6,142 bases of DNA from Labilibaculum sp032125735. Lineage in GTDB: Bacteria; Bacteroidota; Bacteroidia; Bacteroidales; Marinifilaceae. Shown one piece after another: positions 1 to 6,142 of this stretch. The stretch lies in NCBI GenBank assembly GCA_032125735.1, contig JAQBBZ010000297.1, positions 1-6,142 on the forward strand, written 5' to 3'. Position 1 is the stretch's first letter. Each line of letters opens with the position of its first letter. Below the pieces are notes generated by a model that was not told the DNA's origin, did no database searches, and saw only the letters and a program-made list of their open reading frames with translations. Both the position numbers and the translations under genes were made by a program.

Positions 1-1155
1 AATTACTCAAAAGAAAACGATTCCTATTATCTCAAAAAGAGTATTGCTTACACCGATAGTATTGAGCTAGATTACGATTACAGATTCTTCTCCATCGAAT
101 TTTCGTCTTTATCCTCCTATTCTTCAGATAAAATGAACTACACTTATCGTCTGCAAGGTCTTGAAGAGAATTGGGTTAATTCTGGAAATCGGAACTACGT
201 CTCCTACTCCAATCTTTCTCCGGGAGAATATGTTTTCCAGGTTAAAGCTCAAAATCAAGATGGACAATGGAGTAAACATTCAAAAGAACTTTTCATTGAA
301 ATATTTCCACCATTTTACCTGACTTGGTGGTTTATTCTGATTGAAGTAATAATTGGAACAATAATCACGATTTTTATTTATCGATTCTTACTTAATGCCA
401 AAACCAACAAATTACTAACTCAACAAAACGAAAAAATCAAATATCAAAACCTGCAATTGAAAGAACTGAATGCCACAAAAGACAAGTTCTTTCGAATCAT
501 TTCACATGATTTAAAAAATCCATTCACAAGTTTACTTTCAATAAGTGAAATGATTCATGAAAATTATGATTCTGTGGAAGATCAGGAAAAAAGAACCGGT
601 ATTCGAAAACTTCATGAATCGATAAAACACATTTATACTTTGTTGGAAAATCTATTGACCTGGTCAAAATCACAAACAAATAAAATTGATTTCCATGCTG
701 AGATATTTAATCTGACTGATTTAGTTGAACAATCAATTTGTCTGTATACCGCATCAGCTGAAAAGAAAGAAATCAAAATCGTATTGCTCAATTCAGAAAA
801 AAACATCGCTTTTGCAGATAAAAATATGTGCAGCTTAATTTTGAGAAATCTCATTCACAATGCAATAAAGTTCTCAGAGTCCAAGAGTCAAATTGAGATT
901 GACATACAAGATAAAAATGACTTTCTGGAAGTTCAAATTGTAGATCATGGCATTGGCATAGCCAGCGAAAATTTGGATAAACTTTTCCGAATCGATTTAA
1001 AATTTAAATCAACAGGAACTGCCGGCGAAAAAGGTACAGGATTAGGACTTTTGCTATGTAAGGAATTTGCAGAAGCGAATGGCGGTAAAATTTGGGTTGA
1101 AAGCACAATAGGCGAAGGGAGTATATTTTACTTGCACATTCCTCAATCAAAATAA
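1..1155 (+). CDS. Sensor histidine kinase with Y_Y_Y extracytoplasmic domain, 5'-truncated by the window
   Basis: The frame is open from base 1, giving 384 codons with no stop. The ATG at 133 lies inside a conserved domain and is not the real start. Residues 20-102 (counted from base 1) match a Y_Y_Y domain, the Ig-like module that follows beta-propeller repeats in periplasmic sensors: the FSIEF strand, YRLQGLEENW, the SNLSPGEY turn and KAQNQDGQWS, then PPFYLTWWF. One membrane helix follows at about 108-131, then a charged, probably coiled-coil linker (135-160). The HisKA H-box is FFRIISHDLKNP, with the phospho-acceptor His at 169. The ATPase domain has its N-box Asn at 287, the G1 box DHGIGI at 315-320 and the G2 box GTGLGL at 345-350. 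The protein stops just after the ATPase domain, so it lacks the receiver and AraC domains of a full hybrid two-component system and would need a separate response regulator. The upstream propeller is inferred from the family. The ligand is unknown. Confidence 0.93.
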   Translation, partial: NYSKENDSYYLKKSIAYTDSIELDYDYRFFSIEFSSLSSYSSDKMNYTYRLQGLEENWVNSGNRNYVSYSNLSPGEYVFQVKAQNQDGQWSKHSKELFIEIFPPFYLTWWFILIEVIIGTIITIFIYRFLLNAKTNKLLTQQNEKIKYQNLQLKELNATKDKFFRIISHDLKNPFTSLLSISEMIHENYDSVEDQEKRTGIRKLHESIKHIYTLLENLLTWSKSQTNKIDFHAEIFNLTDLVEQSICLYTASAEKKEIKIVLLNSEKNIAFADKNMCSLILRNLIHNAIKFSESKSQIEIDIQDKNDFLEVQIVDHGIGIASENLDKLFRIDLKFKSTGTAGEKGTGLGLLLCKEFAEANGGKIWVESTIGEGSIFYLHIPQSK

Positions 1156-1258
1156 GCCGTTTAAAAGCCAAAACATGAAGTATTGGTTTGATTTTCGCGA
1201 TAATTTAAAGATATTTGCATCTGTTAACCTAACGAGAGACAAAGCAAATATTTACTTG

Positions 1259-2185
1259 ATGAGAGATAAGGTTCTTCAATTAGCAAAAGAAAAGAATGCA
1301 GTAATTCTTGCCCACTACTATCAAACTCCTGACATTCAGGAAATAGCCGATTTTAAAGGTGATAGTTTGGCTTTGGCACAAAAGGCTTCGGAAGTAGATG
1401 CGGACATTATTTTGTTTGCAGGCGTTCATTTTATGGCTGAAACGGCCAAAATATTAAATCCGACCAGAAAAGTGCTTTTACCCGATTTGGCGGCTGGGTG
1501 TTCTCTTGCAGAATCATGCCCGGCTGACGATTTTCGTAAATTTAAAGCGCTTCACCCCGATCATATTGTTATTTCATATATCAATTGTACTGCCGAGATA
1601 AAGACTTTATCAGATGTGATTTGTACGTCAGGTAATGCTGTTCAAATTGTTGAATCCTTTCCAAAAGAACAGAAAATCATTTTTGCTCCTGATAAGAATC
1701 TTGGACGATACATTAATGAAGTTACAGGCAGACAAATGGTTCTTTGGGATGGAACCTGTGAAGTTCATGACATTCTTTCTTCTGAGAAAATCATGAAAAT
1801 GAAAATCGAAAATCCTGATGCCGTACTAGTTGCTCACCCAGAGTGTGCACATCCTGTATTACTACTTGCCGATTTTGTAGGCTCAACAACAGCGATGTTA
1901 GATTACACAAAAAACAGTCGCTCAAAAAAATTCATTATTGCCACCGAAACAGGTATTCTTCATCAAATGCAAAAAGATTCTCCTAACAAAGAATTTTTAA
2001 TAGTCCCTGCCGATGAAACATGCTCATGCAATGATTGTGCATATATGAAGTTGAACACAATGGAAAAATTATATCTGGCATTAAAGAATGAAAAACCTGA
2101 AATCATATTACCCGATGATGTAATGGAAAAGGCCAGAGCGCCTATTGTTCGAATGCTTGATTTATCGAGACTCTTGATAAAATAG
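1259..2185 (+). CDS. nadA: Quinolinate synthase NadA
   Basis: Cytosolic [4Fe-4S] enzyme that condenses iminoaspartate with dihydroxyacetone phosphate to make quinolinate, the precursor of NAD. From the Met at 1259 the protein has 308 residues, close to the roughly 300 of compact NadA enzymes. Family residues are all visible: AHYYQ (His19, Tyr21), GDS (Ser36), cluster Cys81, SYIN (Tyr107, Asn109), Cys167 in GTCEVH with His170, HPE (His193, Glu195), VGST, and the third cluster Cys260 in the motif CSCNDC before MKLNT. From this start the first active-site residues fall at the same numbers as in the Thermotoga maritima enzyme (His19, Tyr21), which is why I prefer it. The frame also extends to an ATG at 1175, adding 28 non-conserved residues and leaving only 19 nt after the kinase stop. 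Neither start has a clear Shine-Dalgarno site. nadB and nadC are not in the window. The identification is very secure; the start is less so. Confidence 0.96.
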   Translation: MRDKVLQLAKEKNAVILAHYYQTPDIQEIADFKGDSLALAQKASEVDADIILFAGVHFMAETAKILNPTRKVLLPDLAAGCSLAESCPADDFRKFKALHPDHIVISYINCTAEIKTLSDVICTSGNAVQIVESFPKEQKIIFAPDKNLGRYINEVTGRQMVLWDGTCEVHDILSSEKIMKMKIENPDAVLVAHPECAHPVLLLADFVGSTTAMLDYTKNSRSKKFIIATETGILHQMQKDSPNKEFLIVPADETCSCNDCAYMKLNTMEKLYLALKNEKPEIILPDDVMEKARAPIVRMLDLSRLLIK

Positions 2186-2205
2186 GTCTAAAACTTTCAA
2201 TATAA

Positions 2206-2233
2206 AAAGGGAGATCCAATAGGGTCTCCCTTT
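2206..2233. terminator. Bidirectional intrinsic terminator between convergent genes
   Basis: A 12-bp stem with one G-T wobble (left arm 2206-2217, right arm 2222-2233) closes the tetraloop AATA at 2218-2221. The core pairs AAAGGGAGA with TCTCCCTTT. On the + strand it is followed by a T-rich run (2231-2248) after the nadA stop at 2185. On the - strand the A-run at 2204-2208 becomes a U-tract, so it can also end the membrane-protein transcript whose stop is at 2262. Placement in the only spacer between two converging genes fits a shared terminator. Confidence 0.88.
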
Positions 2234-2261
2234 CTTTCTTTATTCTTTCAACATTAATTGA

Positions 2262-2981
2262 CTAATTTTTAACACTTTCAGAAGGAATACCGGCTAATCC
2301 ACAAGCCTCCTCAAAATGTAGTTCATCTAAAGCCTTATACAAAATGGCAAATGCTGCATGTATCCAAACTATCGAGACAAAAACTCCAACAATCATACAT
2401 ATAAGTCCCAATATTATTACAAAAAAGGAAAGAATTCCCATCCCAAAAATAGTCCAAAAGTATCCTTTGCTTAAATAAAAACTAAGCTTTACTGCCTGAA
2501 TTGGATCTACTTTTTTATCCATTATTAAAAAGGGTACAAAAATCAACTTGCATGCCAAATAAATTCCCGGAATAATAAGAAACAGAAAGCCTACTCCAAC
2601 AATTCCAATCACCAACAAATGGCTTAAAATCACGAATGAATACTTCTTAAAGCCATCTAATATCTCTTCGAATTGAGGTTCGGTTTTCCTTGATGCTTTT
2701 AGAAACATCCAATCCACACCATAACTAAATGGAGTAACAATCAATAGGTAATAGATAAATCCAAGAAATTTGAACGATGCCAACCCGATCTTAAATGAAT
2801 CGCTATCATTCCATCCCATTTGATTAATCCCCATGGGTGTATCAATAACACCAGAAACAATGATTGCAAGTAATAAGATTAAAAAGTGATTCTTCAAAAC
2901 ACTCCAACCCTCTTCAAAACATCCTCCAACAGTTGGATAGACCTTTAAAATGAGATCCTTTTCACAATAATCTACTTTCAT
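2262..2981 (-). CDS. Multi-pass inner-membrane protein of unknown function (DUF975/GPDPase-membrane-domain-like)
   Basis: Protein of 239 residues from the ATG at 2979-2981. The frame extends two codons to a TTG at 2987, which I reject as a start because an ATG follows immediately. Hydrophobic segments lie at about 32-48, 69-86, 115-136, 138-155, 176-193 and 194-216, so roughly six helices with no signal peptide. The stretch IIPGIYLACKLIFVPFLIMD, followed by a charged DKKVDPIQAVKLS segment and then YLSKGYFW, resembles the recurring pattern of DUF975, YciC-like and glycerophosphodiester phosphodiesterase membrane domains: a Pro-Gly helix, then a short cytoplasmic helix, then a Lys-Gly turn. The N-terminal CFEEGWSVLKNH also fits that group. 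These are membrane proteins of mostly unknown role, and no catalytic residues are visible. It is transcribed alone, convergent with nadA and divergent from the gene at 3252. The membrane assignment is firm; the family assignment is by resemblance only. Confidence 0.82.
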   Translation of the reverse strand: MKVDYCEKDLILKVYPTVGGCFEEGWSVLKNHFLILLLAIIVSGVIDTPMGINQMGWNDSDSFKIGLASFKFLGFIYYLLIVTPFSYGVDWMFLKASRKTEPQFEEILDGFKKYSFVILSHLLVIGIVGVGFLFLIIPGIYLACKLIFVPFLIMDKKVDPIQAVKLSFYLSKGYFWTIFGMGILSFFVIILGLICMIVGVFVSIVWIHAAFAILYKALDELHFEEACGLAGIPSESVKN

Positions 2982-3251
2982 AAACAAAATGTTAGTATTA
3001 AATACTTCAGTTTTCTTTTTGATTTTAAAGAATCGCCAAGAGGCTATTTATTTGATTCCAGATAAATATATAACATATTAAGGATGTAAAAAAATAGGTT
3101 CTAGAATTCAGAAAATATCCATATCAATAAAAAAAAATAAAAAAAACGGATAGGGTATTATTCCTTTCATGCATCATAGTAGTAGAGACAAGAAAATAAA
3201 CGATCGATTTTCTCAAACTATTAAATCAAGTATTAAATAAAACATATTGCC
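2982..3251. promoter_or_regulatory. Divergent intergenic region expected to hold two promoters
   Basis: This 270-bp spacer separates the start of the minus-strand membrane protein from the start of the plus-strand gene at 3252, so promoters for both should lie here. It is very AT-rich and contains an A-tract at 3129-3146 (nine A, one T, eight A), the kind of sequence that bends DNA or acts as an upstream element. I looked for the Bacteroidota promoter pattern (TTG, about 20 bp, TAnnTTTG) on both strands and found no good match; the nearest, TTTATTTG at 3047-3054, has a TTG 25 bp upstream, which is too far. A small palindrome (TTCTAGAA, 3099-3106) and an 8-bp direct repeat (TATTAAAT at 3219 and 3231) are also present and may be chance. 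Confidence 0.4.
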
Positions 3252-4559
3252 ATGAAAACAAAAATTAGATTTTATTTCGCAATTATTCTTTCTGCCATTT
3301 TGTTTTTCTCTTTTAGCAATGTAATGGCCGCAGAGGGAAATATCAGTAATGTAAAGAACGAAAAAAACAAAGTGCAACAAGTAATCGACACTTTAAAATA
3401 CGATGTATACAAAGGGAAGATTCAAGATGCCAACACGAACGAACCTCTAATGTTCGCAACAATTACTGTAAAAGGTGTTAATGTTGCAACAGTATCAAAC
3501 AACGATGGAGAATTTCTTTTAAAGATTGCCAAAGATCTTCCTGTTAGTAAAATTGAAGTTACTTATATCGGGTACAAAAATCTCGAAATCCCTATTAATT
3601 CGTTAAAGGAAAAGAAAAATATACTTAAGATGGAATCAGTTTCTATTCCTTTGGATCAAATTAACATTTATCCATTAGATCCTATATTTTTGGTAAAAAG
3701 TATTTTGGCTAAAGTAGCTCAAAACTACCCTACCGAACCAAATATGATGAAAGGATTCTATCGCGAAACAGTAAAGAAAAACAGGACTTATGTGGCTATT
3801 TCTGAAGCTATCGTAAATGTTCACAAAACGGGTTATCTACAAATGAGAGATGACCAGATTCAAATTTACAAAGGCCGTAAAAGTCAGGATGTTAAAAAAA
3901 TGGATACTCTCCTTTTTAAATTGCAAGGCGGACCACACACATCACTACTTTTAGATGTTGTAAAAAATCCTTACAATCTACTTTCTGAAGACTTTATCGA
4001 AAACTATGATTTTTCAATAAAATCAATTACTAAAATCAACGACAAGATTCATTACATTATTGAGTTCAAACAAAAAGAAAATATTGACATTCCTCTTTAT
4101 TATGGATTATTGTATGTTGAATCAACAAATTTAGCCTTGGCAAGTGCAAAATTTAGCTTGAACCTAAGTAATGAAGAGGAAGCAAGTCGAATGTTCATTA
4201 AACGTAAGCCTGCAGGTGTTAAAGTAACTCCTACCTCAGCCGATTACTTGGTTAACTATCACGAAAAGGATGGTAAATGGTATTTCAATTATGCCAGAGG
4301 AGAAATTAATTTTAAATGCAACTGGAAACGCAAGCTTTTCAATACCAACTATACAGCAATGACCGAAATTGCAATTACCGACCGTGAAGAGCAAAATATT
4401 GTTCGCTTCAGAGGAGATGAGAAATTTAGAGCGAATCAAATTATGGTTGAAGAAGTAAACAACTTTGCTGATGCTAATTTCTGGGGAGAATACAATACAA
4501 TTGAACCAGACCAATCTATCGAATCGGCAATTCGAAAACTGAAGAGGAAAATCAAATAA
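3252..4559 (+). CDS. Secreted carboxypeptidase-regulatory-like domain protein, DUF5686-like without a barrel
   Basis: A 435-residue protein with an N-terminal Sec signal peptide: basic MKTKIR, a hydrophobic core at 7-23 and a likely signal peptidase I site near VMA-AEG (26-27). No lipobox Cys is present. Residues 50-135 form a CarboxypepD_reg beta-sandwich: YKGKIQDANTNEPLMFATI, VKGVNVATVSNNDGEFLLKI, VTYIGYK. This module is common at the N-terminus of SusC/TonB receptors and other Bacteroidota envelope proteins. Residues 140-435 include DPIFLVKSILAKVAQNYP, GFYRETVKKN, alternating polar/hydrophobic strands, and the ending FWGEYNTIEPDQSIESAI. These resemble the middle part of DUF5686-type proteins, but the chain ends where their outer-membrane barrel would start, so a periplasmic or surface location is likely. 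No catalytic motif was recognised. The start is supported by the signal peptide. The gene ends with tandem in-frame stops (TAATAA) and is followed by hairpins, so it appears monocistronic. Its function is unknown. Confidence 0.85.
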   Translation: MKTKIRFYFAIILSAILFFSFSNVMAAEGNISNVKNEKNKVQQVIDTLKYDVYKGKIQDANTNEPLMFATITVKGVNVATVSNNDGEFLLKIAKDLPVSKIEVTYIGYKNLEIPINSLKEKKNILKMESVSIPLDQINIYPLDPIFLVKSILAKVAQNYPTEPNMMKGFYRETVKKNRTYVAISEAIVNVHKTGYLQMRDDQIQIYKGRKSQDVKKMDTLLFKLQGGPHTSLLLDVVKNPYNLLSEDFIENYDFSIKSITKINDKIHYIIEFKQKENIDIPLYYGLLYVESTNLALASAKFSLNLSNEEEASRMFIKRKPAGVKVTPTSADYLVNYHEKDGKWYFNYARGEINFKCNWKRKLFNTNYTAMTEIAITDREEQNIVRFRGDEKFRANQIMVEEVNNFADANFWGEYNTIEPDQSIESAIRKLKRKIK

Positions 4560-4564
4560 TAAAT

Positions 4565-4626
4565 TTTTGAATTCAGAACAGACTGGAATTAGTGACCTAT
4601 AGAATCTTTAACAACTGAATTCAAAA
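4565..4626. repeat. 12-bp perfect inverted repeat just after the stop at 4559
   Basis: TTTTGAATTCAG at 4565-4576 is the exact reverse complement of CTGAATTCAAAA at 4615-4626, separated by 38 nt. The left arm starts 6 nt after the stop codon of the preceding gene, so any transcript reading through would carry it as a stem-loop in the 3' untranslated region. The arms are AT-rich and there is no T-tract after the right arm, so it is a poor terminator on its own. It may protect the mRNA 3' end or be a protein-binding site; neither is shown. Confidence 0.6.
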
Positions 4627-4630
4627 CCAG

Positions 4631-4687
4631 AAAAGAACCGTTCGCTCATGGTTGGGGAAACATGAGAAATTTCAGAACGGTTCTTTT
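4631..4687. terminator. Nested hairpin, probable bidirectional terminator
   Basis: A perfect 13-bp outer stem pairs AAAAGAACCGTTC (4631-4643) with GAACGGTTCTTTT (4675-4687). Inside it a 6-bp inner stem pairs CTCATG (4645-4650) with CATGAG (4661-4666), with a G-rich loop around 4654-4657. The A-rich 5' foot and T-rich 3' foot fit an intrinsic terminator in either direction, although the U-tract is short and interrupted. The position 72 nt after the 3252-4559 gene and 160 nt before the sigma factor is right for ending the first transcript. The 31-nt structured interior is larger than usual for a terminator loop, so a stable small RNA or 3' UTR element is an alternative. Confidence 0.68.
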
Positions 4688-4849
4688 CATCCATACAGGA
4701 ATCAACTACGGAGAAAAGAAGAATCTAAATCATTGATATTATTCCATTAAAAATATCAACAATAATAGTACAGATCTTTCTCTACTGATTGAAAAACCCT
4801 AACTTAGAAAGCATAACAAGCTTTTTAAAACACTGGAAGAGATACTAAA
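4688..4849 (+). promoter_or_regulatory. Upstream region of the sigma/anti-sigma operon
   Basis: After the nested hairpin, about 160 bp remain before the sigma-factor ATG, and the operon promoter should lie here. No clear TAnnTTTG or other known promoter box was found. An 8-bp inverted repeat, TTGATATT (4733-4740) with AATATCAA (4752-4759) and an 11-nt spacer, could be an operator half-site pair but is AT-rich and may be chance. A purine-rich GGAAGAG (4835-4841) sits 8 nt before the ATG at 4850 and is a plausible ribosome-binding site. Confidence 0.4.
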
Positions 4850-5404
4850 ATGTCGGAAGATACAAATACTATACTAAAGAACATACAAAGTGGTAATTTA
4901 CAGGAGTTTGAAAACTTATTCAGGGAATATTACCCTTTACTATGTCATTACGCTCTACGGTTTGTAAAAGATACAGATCAGTCGGAAGAAATTGTTCAGG
5001 AATTGTTTTGTCAGTTATGGGAAAACAGAAAAGATTTAAAAATACACACTTCATTAAAAGCGTACCTTTACAAAGCAACTTATTTTAATAGTCTGCAGGT
5101 ATTACGAAAAAGAGGTGTGAAAACACAGTACGAAGAATATATTAAAAACAACAAGCCAGAAAACTCATTACCAACAGATTCGGTAGAAGAAAAGGAAATT
5201 TATAATATTGTAACGAGAACTCTTTCCAATTTACCCGATCGTTGCAGTCAAATATTTAAAATGAGTAGGTTTGAAGGTTTAAAATATCAGGAAATTGCCG
5301 ACAAATTATCAATCTCGGTAAAGACTGTTGAAGCAAATATGGGAAAGGCATTAAAAGCCTTCCGAAAAAATTTAAAAGATTACGTTGGAATTATTGTGCT
5401 ATAA
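4850..5404 (+). CDS. ECF-type RNA polymerase sigma-70 factor, Bacteroidota expansion family
   Basis: A 184-residue extracytoplasmic-function sigma factor containing only regions 2 and 4, the usual size for the group. Region 2 spans about 20-90: FENLFREYYPLLCHYALRFV, the core-binding segment EEIVQELFCQLWENR (46-60), and SLKAYLYKATYFNSLQVLRK (68-87), which binds the -10 element. A polar linker follows (91-113). Region 4 spans about 115-175, with LPDRCSQIFKMSRFEGLKYQ leading into the helix-turn-helix EIADKLSISVKTVEANMGKALKAFRK, which reads the -35 element. The ATG at 4850 is preceded by GGAAGAG at good spacing and is followed at once by the conserved N-terminus. The FecR-like gene begins 5 nt after its stop, so the two are almost certainly co-transcribed and probably translationally coupled. 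Homologues direct transcription of SusC/SusD-type uptake loci or related envelope genes; the target here cannot be read from the window. Confidence 0.95.
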   Translation: MSEDTNTILKNIQSGNLQEFENLFREYYPLLCHYALRFVKDTDQSEEIVQELFCQLWENRKDLKIHTSLKAYLYKATYFNSLQVLRKRGVKTQYEEYIKNNKPENSLPTDSVEEKEIYNIVTRTLSNLPDRCSQIFKMSRFEGLKYQEIADKLSISVKTVEANMGKALKAFRKNLKDYVGIIVL

Positions 5405-5409
5405 ACAAA

Positions 5410-6142
5410 ATGAAAGAAAATACATCACATAAAATTGAGTGGGAAATCATTTCGAAATATCTAAGTGGAGAAATGAGTGCAGAGGAAAAATTGACATTTG
5501 AACAGTTAATTGATTCCAATCCTGAGTATGCAGAAATAGTATCTGCATCCGATAAAGATTTGAGCCTAATTCAAGAAGTAAACGAAATTCAACAACAGTT
5601 TAATGTTGATGCGGCTTGGTCGGCGGTAAGATCCAATTTAAGCGATCCTAAAAAGGAGAATACTTCAAAGGTAGTTCCTTTATTTTCGCAGCAAAACACA
5701 AGAAAGTTAATACAGATTGCAGCCATGTTGGTAATTACCATTGGTCTTGGATTTGCGTCTTATCGTATTTACAATAATAATGTTCCTTACCAAAGTATAT
5801 CATCAGAATTAAATGAAAGTGGCAAATCAATTACTTTGGCTGATGGTTCTATCGTGACCCTAAATGGTAAATCGGAATTGGTTTACGAGAAGTCGTTTTC
5901 TGGAAATGAAAGGCGGGTAAAACTAACTGGAGAAGCATTTTTTACCATTGCTAAGAATCCTGCCAAACCATTCATTATTTCGGTTGGGAATGCCGAAGTT
6001 AAAGTTTTGGGGACTTCCTTCAATGTGAATGCTTCCAAGAAACATGTCGAGGTTCTTGTTGAAACGGTTAAGGTTCAATTCTCACTTGCAAATGAACCAA
6101 CTAAGAAAATCATTCTTGAAAAAGGCGATTTTGGAGTGTTAC
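5410..6142 (+). CDS. FecR-family anti-sigma factor, 3'-truncated by the window
   Basis: The first 244 residues of a single-pass inner-membrane anti-sigma/sigma regulator. The frame is open to the window end with no stop. Residues 8-80 are a cytoplasmic, mostly helical anti-sigma region (IEWEIISKYLSGEMSAEEK, then FNVDAAWSAV). A membrane helix lies at about 100-120 (KLIQIAAMLVITIGLGFASY). The periplasmic FecR domain begins at about 137 with the diagnostic run KSITLADGSIVTLNGKSEL, RVKLTGEAFFTIAKNP, KPFIISVGNAEVKVLGTSFN and VEVLVETVKV. Family members hold the cognate sigma factor until a TonB-dependent receptor's N-terminal signalling domain contacts the periplasmic part. Full-length relatives run to roughly 300-400 residues, so about a quarter or more is missing, including the C-terminal receptor-contact region. 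The start is the ATG 5 nt after the sigma-factor stop and gives the full anti-sigma domain. Confidence 0.94.
   Translation, partial: MKENTSHKIEWEIISKYLSGEMSAEEKLTFEQLIDSNPEYAEIVSASDKDLSLIQEVNEIQQQFNVDAAWSAVRSNLSDPKKENTSKVVPLFSQQNTRKLIQIAAMLVITIGLGFASYRIYNNNVPYQSISSELNESGKSITLADGSIVTLNGKSELVYEKSFSGNERRVKLTGEAFFTIAKNPAKPFIISVGNAEVKVLGTSFNVNASKKHVEVLVETVKVQFSLANEPTKKIILEKGDFGVL

Noticed and set aside
133..135. ATG at 133 as the start of the kinase
   Set aside because: The frame is open to base 1 and the preceding 44 residues (including YRFFSIEF) are part of the Y_Y_Y domain, so the ATG is internal.
633..854. Minus-strand open frame of 73 codons inside the histidine kinase
   Set aside because: It lies wholly opposite the well-supported kinase core, shows no domain features, and the + frame carries clear HisKA/ATPase motifs.
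2982..2987. TTG start at 2987 for the minus-strand membrane protein
   Set aside because: An ATG occurs two codons later and TTG starts are rare in this phylum; the difference is two residues.
3047..3054. TTTATTTG as a Bacteroidota -7 promoter box for the gene at 3252
   Set aside because: It mismatches the consensus at the A, the only upstream TTG is 25 bp away rather than about 20, and it lies nearly 200 bp before the ATG.
4236..4514. Minus-strand open frame of 92 codons inside the CarboxypepD_reg protein gene
   Set aside because: It is antisense to conserved C-terminal coding sequence, with no recognisable product and no start context.
3103..4578. Shared 10-mer GAATTCAGAA at 3104 and 4569 as a dispersed repeat
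   Set aside because: The similarity does not extend usefully beyond 10 bases in an AT-rich background, so it is probably chance.
4807..4827. Short inverted repeat AAAGC/GCTTT before the sigma factor as an attenuator
   Set aside because: It has only 5 bp of stem in AT-rich sequence, too weak to support a regulatory claim.

Overview
This window reads as ordinary chromosome from a member of the Bacteroidota. It has low GC content, its coding sequences show few strong Shine-Dalgarno sites, and it carries three hallmarks of the phylum: a Y_Y_Y-domain sensor kinase, a protein with a carboxypeptidase-regulatory-like (CarboxypepD_reg) domain, and an ECF sigma factor followed directly by a FecR-type anti-sigma factor. 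A marine or gut Marinilabiliales/Marinifilaceae-like host is my guess from protein style, not something the sequence proves.

Layout, left to right: (1) 1-1155 (+), the 3' part of a membrane sensor histidine kinase whose reading frame is open from base 1, so the true start lies outside the window. (2) nadA (+), quinolinate synthase of NAD biosynthesis, ending at 2185. Its best start is 1259, although the frame is open to an ATG at 1175. (3) A strong bidirectional terminator hairpin at 2206-2233. (4) 2262-2981 (-), a multi-pass inner-membrane protein of unknown function, convergent with nadA. (5) A 270-bp divergent spacer with a long A-tract. (6) 3252-4559 (+), a secreted protein with a CarboxypepD_reg domain and a C-terminal half resembling the DUF5686 family but with no outer-membrane barrel. 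(7) A 290-bp spacer holding two consecutive inverted repeats, the second a nested hairpin that looks like a terminator. (8) 4850-5404 (+), an ECF sigma factor. (9) 5410-6142 (+), its FecR-like anti-sigma partner, cut by the window end.

The sigma/anti-sigma pair is the one clear functional unit. In this phylum such pairs normally transmit a signal from a TonB-dependent SusC-type outer-membrane receptor, which would be expected just beyond the right edge. The other genes look like independent units. I found no mobile element, CRISPR array, tRNA or rRNA, and no convincing undescribed system. The most unexplained sequence is the structured spacer at 4560-4690.
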